DNA of 64,000 bases from Leishmania donovani (Eukaryota > Euglenozoa > Kinetoplastea > Trypanosomatida > Trypanosomatidae): assembly GCF_000227135.1 (NCBI RefSeq), contig NC_018255.1, positions 174,831 to 238,830 of the forward strand, given 5' to 3'. Below, one piece after another: positions 61,301 through 64,000 of this stretch (position 1 is the first letter of the stretch; the number at the start of each line of letters is the position of its first letter). The translations under genes and the position numbers were made by a program. The notes under the pieces are model-generated. The model saw only the letters and a program-made list of their open reading frames with translations. It ran no database searches and was not told the origin of the DNA.

Positions 61301-64000
61301 TCGTCGGGGTGAATGTTTTTCCACTGGAGGCGGTGCATGCCCTCGAACAGCTTGGCGATGTTCGGGTCGATGCGGCGCACCTCCTTCGCCTGCGACAAAA
61401 TCTCCAGCAGTTCCTCGTCAGAGAGGAAGTAGAAGCGCGGAAACGTCTGCCGCTTGTCCGCCAAGTAGTCGTTCAGGCCCCGCTGAACCTCTTCGAGGAG
61501 CCGGTTCGCCTCGCGCAGGTGATCCAAGAGCTTGTTCGTGCCAATGCAGTACTCGAGTGCGTTTGGCTGCGCGTGCGCGTTGCCCATGACACGTCGCCAT
61601 GTGCGGTCCACCTTCTCGAACAGCGTGGACAGTCGCGGTAGCTGCATGGCGATGTCCTCCGAGTTGAGAATCGGCTCCAGATAACGCCACGCTCGCTGGC
61701 ACTCCAGCCATTGCTCGAGTATGTCGGAGATGAGGTTGAGGGAGCGCTCCCAGTCCGTGATGGACTCCTCGAAGTAGCCCTTGAATGGAGAGAACTGCAG
61801 CTGCTGGACGAGGTTGAGGTGCTCGTCGAGGAGCTCCACCACCTCGGAGGTGTCCTTGAGGATGTACGTGCCCGTCTCCTTGTATGCCTCGATGATGAAG
61901 CACTTGGTCTCCCACTTGGCGCGCATGTCCTTGAGCGTCATCTCGATCTGCGACTCCTTCGCGGCCACCTCGCAGTAGCTGATAATGGTGTCGCGGTGCG
62001 CTAGCAGCGGTTCGCAGTCCTCCAGAAGCATCAGTGTGTCGCCAGGCACCAGCTTCATTCCGAGCTTCTGGGACAGGCCGGTCCAGTGGCGTTCCCTCAT
62101 GCCAGGGTGGCGCAGCGACGTTAGGAAGGACACCCACGGCTTGAAGCCCTCGACAGCGGTTTTGACCTCTTCCACAATCTTGAGCAGCGCCGCCTTGTCC
62201 TTGAACGTCTTGGCGAGGTTCACCATTGTCTTGAAGGCGGCAGTCACTGTCAACTCGATCTCCGCGGCGTCGAGAGTGGTGAAGGCGTCCGCGTGCCAGC
62301 GGCGGTACGACTCCTGCCAGGTGTACGTCGTCAGCCACAGATCGCTGTACGGCTTGAACTCCTTATCCAGCTCAAAGACGTTACGGTAGTCGGAAAGCTT
62401 GTCTCCAAAGAGGCGCTGGTCGCTGTTGATGGAGCGGGCCTCCTCAATGCACTGCCGAATCTCAATGTTGTGCGTCTTGACCTCAGCCGCCACCTTGTCC
62501 GCTTCGGCCGCCTCGGTGTGCTTCGAGAAGGTCGCGACGACGCGCTGCAGCTGTTCTACCCTCTTTGAGAACTCCTCCTGCCGCTTCTGCAGCCCAGAGT
62601 GCAGCTCCTCCTGGACCTGTTCGAGCTGCTTGCGTACGGCGTGACTGCGCAGGGCCAGCTGGCGAGGCCAGCCAATGGCCTCCCACTTCAGGCGTGACTC
62701 GTCGTCGCTGAGCTCGAACTGAAACCCGTCAAGGATGCTGTAGCACTGGCGAACCTCCGCGATGTGCTCCACCAACTCCGCCACCTGCTCTCCCATGCCG
62801 TCCATGAAGGCGTACAGTTCGTACAGCTTCTCCGGGCTCTGCGGCGTCTTCTCGATCGTGTTGACCATGCGCGTAAACGCCTCCCGCACGTACACCGCCT
62901 CCTCCTTGCCGGTTTTGCCGATGAGCCGCATCACCAGCCGTGCCAGCTCCTCCTCCTTCATTGACATGAGGTAGCTGAAAGATTGGCAGTCAACGACGAA
63001 GTTGCCAACGGTGAGGAAGAGCGGTAGCCGCTCGGCCAGGTTTTTCTTGGCGCGGAGGTGCTGCGCAATCTCCTCCTTCATCTCGTCCATGCTGTGCCCG
63101 GCCTCCGCGTACTTCTTGATGAACTCCGCCTGATCCAGCCGGATGAGCGGGAGGAGCTCATCGTACGTGTTCAGGTACGTCTGCAGCGGCACCAGCGAGG
63201 CCCGCACGGCGGTCTGCACACGCTCGCGCAACAAGCACACGTGCTCCTCCTCCTTTTTCACCGAGTCGAGGAAGGGCCCCTCGCCGTCGCGGCTCCAGAA
63301 GTATTGCGTCATAACATAGCGCTCCACATGCGGAATGGACTCGGTGCAGGCAATGGCGTCGTTGAATAAATCCACGATGGCCGCCTCGAAGTCGTCGAAG
63401 GAGATAGAGTAGGAGAAGTGCCCATCCTTCTCCATTAGGTCGATCGTGAAGAGAGGCTGCTTCTCCACGCAGTCATCGGCGTCGCTGCCGGGCCACGCGT
63501 TCACCACGTTGTTCATGTCCTGCACCGTCACCGTGAAATCCGACACCTCCTCGAAGAAGTCTGCGAAGGAGTGAAGCGACGAGTACACAAGCTGGAACAG
63601 CATGTCCTCCATCATGAACTTGACCGTCACGAAGAATTTCTTTAGCTTCGACATTTCGTAGACGCTCTGCTTCGCCTCGCGCGTGTTCAGCCAGCCCTTC
63701 CCCGCCGACTGAAAGCTGCTGACGATGGTCTCGCAGATGCGCGGCAGCCACTCCTCTTTCAGCTGCCGCGACGCCGAGGCGAGGTGCTCGCGCTGACACT
63801 TCACAAACGACTCCAGAGGCATCTGCCGCTCCTTGGGTAGGTTGAACAAGGAGCCCTCGAGCACCTTCATGCACTCCCGCTGTATCCCTGTCAACGCCTG
63901 CACCACCTCCGGCTGCGTAAAGTACGTCGCAAACGTAAATGCCTGCTCCTGCTCGTCAAACACAAAGCCGTCGCCCTCCACGCAGATCACCGTGGACGGA
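52375..64000 (-). CDS. Axonemal inner-arm dynein heavy chain, DNAH3/7/12-like (5' end cut by window edge)
   Basis: At least 3870 residues in one unbroken frame that stays open to base 64000, so the true start and probably a few hundred residues lie outside. The N-terminal tail and linker run to about residue 1080. AAA1 starts at EYLGN...RLVVTPLTDR; P-loops are GPAGTGKT (AAA1, near 60600), GPAGSGKT (AAA2, near 59745), GPTGTGKS (AAA3, near 58545) and GVGGSGRKS (AAA4, near 57495). The antiparallel stalk coils span about 56810-55810, with the microtubule-binding tip in between. The EYLGN and AKQCVVFNCQEG segments fit single-headed inner-arm chains better than outer-arm chains. It ends in ACVVSLHY. 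The motor uses ATP to slide axonemal doublets and bends the flagellum. It would be a client of the ZMYND10-like factor in this window. Confidence 0.93.
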   Translation of the reverse strand, partial: PSTVICVEGDGFVFDEQEQAFTFATYFTQPEVVQALTGIQRECMKVLEGSLFNLPKERQMPLESFVKCQREHLASASRQLKEEWLPRICETIVSSFQSAGKGWLNTREAKQSVYEMSKLKKFFVTVKFMMEDMLFQLVYSSLHSFADFFEEVSDFTVTVQDMNNVVNAWPGSDADDCVEKQPLFTIDLMEKDGHFSYSISFDDFEAAIVDLFNDAIACTESIPHVERYVMTQYFWSRDGEGPFLDSVKKEEEHVCLLRERVQTAVRASLVPLQTYLNTYDELLPLIRLDQAEFIKKYAEAGHSMDEMKEEIAQHLRAKKNLAERLPLFLTVGNFVVDCQSFSYLMSMKEEELARLVMRLIGKTGKEEAVYVREAFTRMVNTIEKTPQSPEKLYELYAFMDGMGEQVAELVEHIAEVRQCYSILDGFQFELSDDESRLKWEAIGWPRQLALRSHAVRKQLEQVQEELHSGLQKRQEEFSKRVEQLQRVVATFSKHTEAAEADKVAAEVKTHNIEIRQCIEEARSINSDQRLFGDKLSDYRNVFELDKEFKPYSDLWLTTYTWQESYRRWHADAFTTLDAAEIELTVTAAFKTMVNLAKTFKDKAALLKIVEEVKTAVEGFKPWVSFLTSLRHPGMRERHWTGLSQKLGMKLVPGDTLMLLEDCEPLLAHRDTIISYCEVAAKESQIEMTLKDMRAKWETKCFIIEAYKETGTYILKDTSEVVELLDEHLNLVQQLQFSPFKGYFEESITDWERSLNLISDILEQWLECQRAWRYLEPILNSEDIAMQLPRLSTLFEKVDRTWRRVMGNAHAQPNALEYCIGTNKLLDHLREANRLLEEVQRGLNDYLADKRQTFPRFYFLSDEELLEILSQAKEVRRIDPNIAKLFEGMHRLQWKNIHPDEARAPDAGGEECRDAVTADVETITGFYSGEGEYIPAVKSVVPHGNVEEWLKLLEKMMKDSVHAQVKRAFGAYLSTRRSEWVLQWPAQAVIAVAQIYWTQGCEEALTTKGEVDGYAKVLDRQLRQLVEVVQSPLTAMQQINMGALITIEVHAKDTVDSMQAAKVSSMQSFEWMKQLRFYFDHSDGFCHIRQVDTHFVYGGEYLGNTARLVVTPLTDRIYLTLTGALALCLGGAPAGPAGTGKTETTKDLAKALAKQCVVFNCQEGMTYRSMGRFFKGLAWTGAWACFDEFNRIDVEVLSVVAQQVTDLQQACSTKQYRILFEESDILVDPTHAVFITMNPGYAGRTELPDNLKVLFRPVACMVPDYAMIGEIRLFSYGYQKARALAQKMVMTFKLSSEQLSSQDHYDFGMRAVNTVISAAGLNKQERPDGDEDELLLRALRDSNVPKFLKDDILLFDGIISDLFPGTALPQSDYGAVVQALTTAITEAHQQPVSAFVQKCLQLYDITMLRHGLMLVGPAGSGKTASFTTLQRALTDCATRQAKGNDFGARRIQKVFTHICNPKSVTMDQLYGAYDENGEWKDGVLCVLFRCAARYGDEGNLIGKHWVMFDGPVDALWIESMNTVLDENKKLCLVSGEIIQMSRDMTMMFEVEDLAVASPATVSRCGMIYLDPATCVPISALIASWISALPPYLESQRETLKRLANTYVEELVQLVRSGAVHEYVTSTTSGLVHSFFHMMEGYVKSFEVAKSASGQLQVSPERLAVMAGAVPPLFFFSVVWSIGATCDEAGRQLFSATVWRLAEANGDTQWLPLLPAEDTSGSGGAEVFLYDYVYRYDPAGVMVEDASVAADGDGGTGAPALSPSVAGKWVSWMCEQPTLEIPDGTRFDDIIVPTIDSTRQNYVLQHLMAQKVNVAAVGPTGTGKSISLARLVLGGGMPANFLGLSFTFSAQTKCTVLQNSLMAKFDKRRSHVYGAPAGKHFLIFIDDANLPQPEKYGAQPPVELLRQMLAQGGFYNFTGGIKWSSIIDCSLALAMGPPGGGRSRVSNRFMRYFNYLAFPEMSDMSKRTILQAIVAGGLAQSGLADRLANVASAVVDSTLRVFRKCTQVFLPTPAHVHYSFNMRDVMRVFPLLYTAEKSVLQSEESIVRLWMHEMQRVFYDRLVDATDKGLFIEYLNAELPSMGVNKSYNEVVKADRLIFADVLSDKGVYEQITDMNALTARMNELLETYNDENEVKMNLVLFLDAIEHVCRISRVLRLPNGHCLLLGVGGSGRKSLTRLACSLIAEMEVFTIELSKNFGVKEWHESLAKLLLECGKDEKKRTFLFADTQLVHPTFLEDVAGLLTSGDVPNLFEDQDIELINDKFRGVCLSENLPTTKVSVYARFVKEARANLHLVLAFSPIGEAFRSRLRMFPSLIACCTIDWFAEWPSEALLSVAAAQLNAGDVTDVMVAASHADLPGCFQAVHRAAAEVTERFFTETRRRSYVTPTSYLSLLSNFKTMAAAKRRFVREQRGRLEKGLEKLRHTEVQVAELEAQLKAQQPVLVQKKAEIQSMMERLTVDRKEAAVKEADARREEAEASVKAEECAKMRRECADRLAEAEPALAEAVKVLSKIKAAEISELNKYANPPKGVQYVMEAVALLLTFGNCPKEFYSGPPGGRKVPDWWLCAKSYMRDANRLLDLLVQPPEKGGFNREAMDTALMEKVRAYYDNEEFQPEKVRAVSLPCMAMCQWVRAMYKWFFVNREIQPLRERLAATEAELAVVTEALRATQATLDRVIAAVAALEKEYDDALNAQAALEAEVERTSLKLQRAARLIDGLGGEKGRWTTLVEQYKEQECYIVGDMVIAAATVAYCGPLTAPYRNDVRRQWKAHLTAANVETSAEFDLVSTSGDAVQIQEWQLCGLPTDALSTENAIILANSRNWPLLIDPQGQANAWVRNIHRNDNLQVCKASNDKFMKTVENAIRLGLPCLIENVGESLDAALEPLLLKNIFLIGSTSHVRIGDSAIPYDRNFKLYLTTKLPNPVYTPETIVTVSLLNFFITPSGLEEQLLGKTVEKERNDLELEKQRLTRSNAEKNCELKDLQANILVLLEQAEGDILEQEELIITLEKSKAKSIEINEELGKAKAMETVIDETRNKYRPHAERGSLLFFCASQLAIVDPMYQFSLQWFMNLFLNAVDNAAQVPAAKEVAEDDSGSVEDAVEVRVHNLMDYFTYSFYSNVCRSLFEKHKLTFSFYLCASLVQHSGAMVDAEYRFLLTGPTGSVPADALANPASSWMTDSSWAEVLFLSKHLSSFAGFAEHVRDHIEHYKDLFDSNEADTYPLAGEWREKATPMQRLVVMRCFRVDKVALAIQHFIEHYMGSRYIVVPQFDLMDAYKDSDCLTPLIFINSAGSDPMNDLLRFAETMRMSKRLDKVSLGQGQGKKAEELIRGAREKGQWVLLQNCHLASSWMPTLESIVESFTLETVKKEFRLWLTSMPSPSFPVAVLQTAVKMTNEPPMGLRANVTRSYYGFTPEDLEHEEKPAEFKKMVFALCLFHGVIQERRKFGSLGFNIAYEFNDSDRNVCLLQLRKFLSLYDSIPYDVLTFLTGEINYGGRVTDDWDRRCLMTLIQHFVHPEVLQDGYAFSPSGLYHTLEPVSRKHYLSYLDSWPLNPQPEIFGLHENADITCAQNTTHSILSTVLALESRGGAGTTSSSREQLLTATATEISTKLPQLFDMAAFSAKYPTKYEESMNTVLVQEAGRYNRLLKFIHTSLAEFLKAVQGEVVMSAELEDVGSSFFVNSVPVSWSALAYPSLKPLSKWVEDLVRRVHFIADWYAHGPPAAFWFGGFFFPQAFLTGTLQNHARKVHQAIDSISFQFSVQDVSLDHKTVPRPDKGALVYGLYLEGARWDSEQHSLTESRPKELYVEMPMVLLDPVVNRTRNAKDYVCPVYKTLTRAGTLSTTGHSTNFVLPIEIPTKVDPAHWIERGTACVVSLHY

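Noticed and set aside
1..64000. CRISPR array, prophage, insertion sequence, rRNA or tRNA genes
   Set aside because: No regularly spaced direct repeats with unique spacers, no transposase or phage genes, and no cloverleaf or rRNA-like stretch recognised; the window is eukaryotic.

Overview
The window is nuclear DNA from a trypanosomatid, most likely Leishmania or a close relative in the Leishmaniinae. It carries a leishmanolysin (gp63) gene and intronless, GC-rich genes that all lie on the minus strand like one polycistronic unit. Pyrimidine tracts followed by AG sit just upstream of many start codons, as expected for spliced-leader trans-splicing. The gaps are long and full of CA/TG, GA/CT and homopolymer tracts. 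From memory, RAD51, a solitary gp63 and a dynein heavy chain sit close together on L. major chromosome 28, so this is probably the matching segment; I could not run a synteny check.

In the direction of transcription (right to left) the genes are: an inner-arm axonemal dynein heavy chain cut by the right edge (64000-52375); a small basic LLPH-like protein (50422-50135); a coiled-coil protein of unknown function (49251-47680); a very large CDKL-like kinase (43371-38647); gp63 (36774-35074); a VPS37-like ESCRT-I subunit (32947-32087); a possible 117-residue protein (31251-30898); a 74-residue RING-like zinc protein (29713-29489); RAD51 (24432-23302); ribosomal protein S26 (21729-21391); a weak 78-residue candidate (21033-20797); RAD50 (20383-16301); an Aurora-type kinase (15276-14371); a ZMYND10/DNAAF7-like dynein-arm assembly factor without its MYND finger (12923-11766); and a TPR-MYND-SET (SMYD4-like) protein (7741-5603). 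I moved several starts from GTG or TTG codons to the first downstream ATG because this is a eukaryote.

Two functional themes appear. RAD51, RAD50 and the Aurora kinase form a genome-maintenance and mitosis group around one ribosomal protein gene. The dynein heavy chain, the ZMYND10-like factor and possibly the CDKL kinase belong to flagellum building. Trypanosomatid polycistrons are generally not functional operons, so these groupings may be accidental.

About half of the window is intergenic. Four gaps exceed 3.9 kb (1-5602, 7742-11765, 24433-29488, 43372-47679). I found no convincing protein gene, tRNA, rRNA, CRISPR array or intact mobile element in them. No clearly novel system stands out. 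The best leads are the MYND-less ZMYND10, the two small candidate genes with splice signals, the very short predicted 5' UTRs, the ambiguous RAD51 start and the unusual CDKL kinase.
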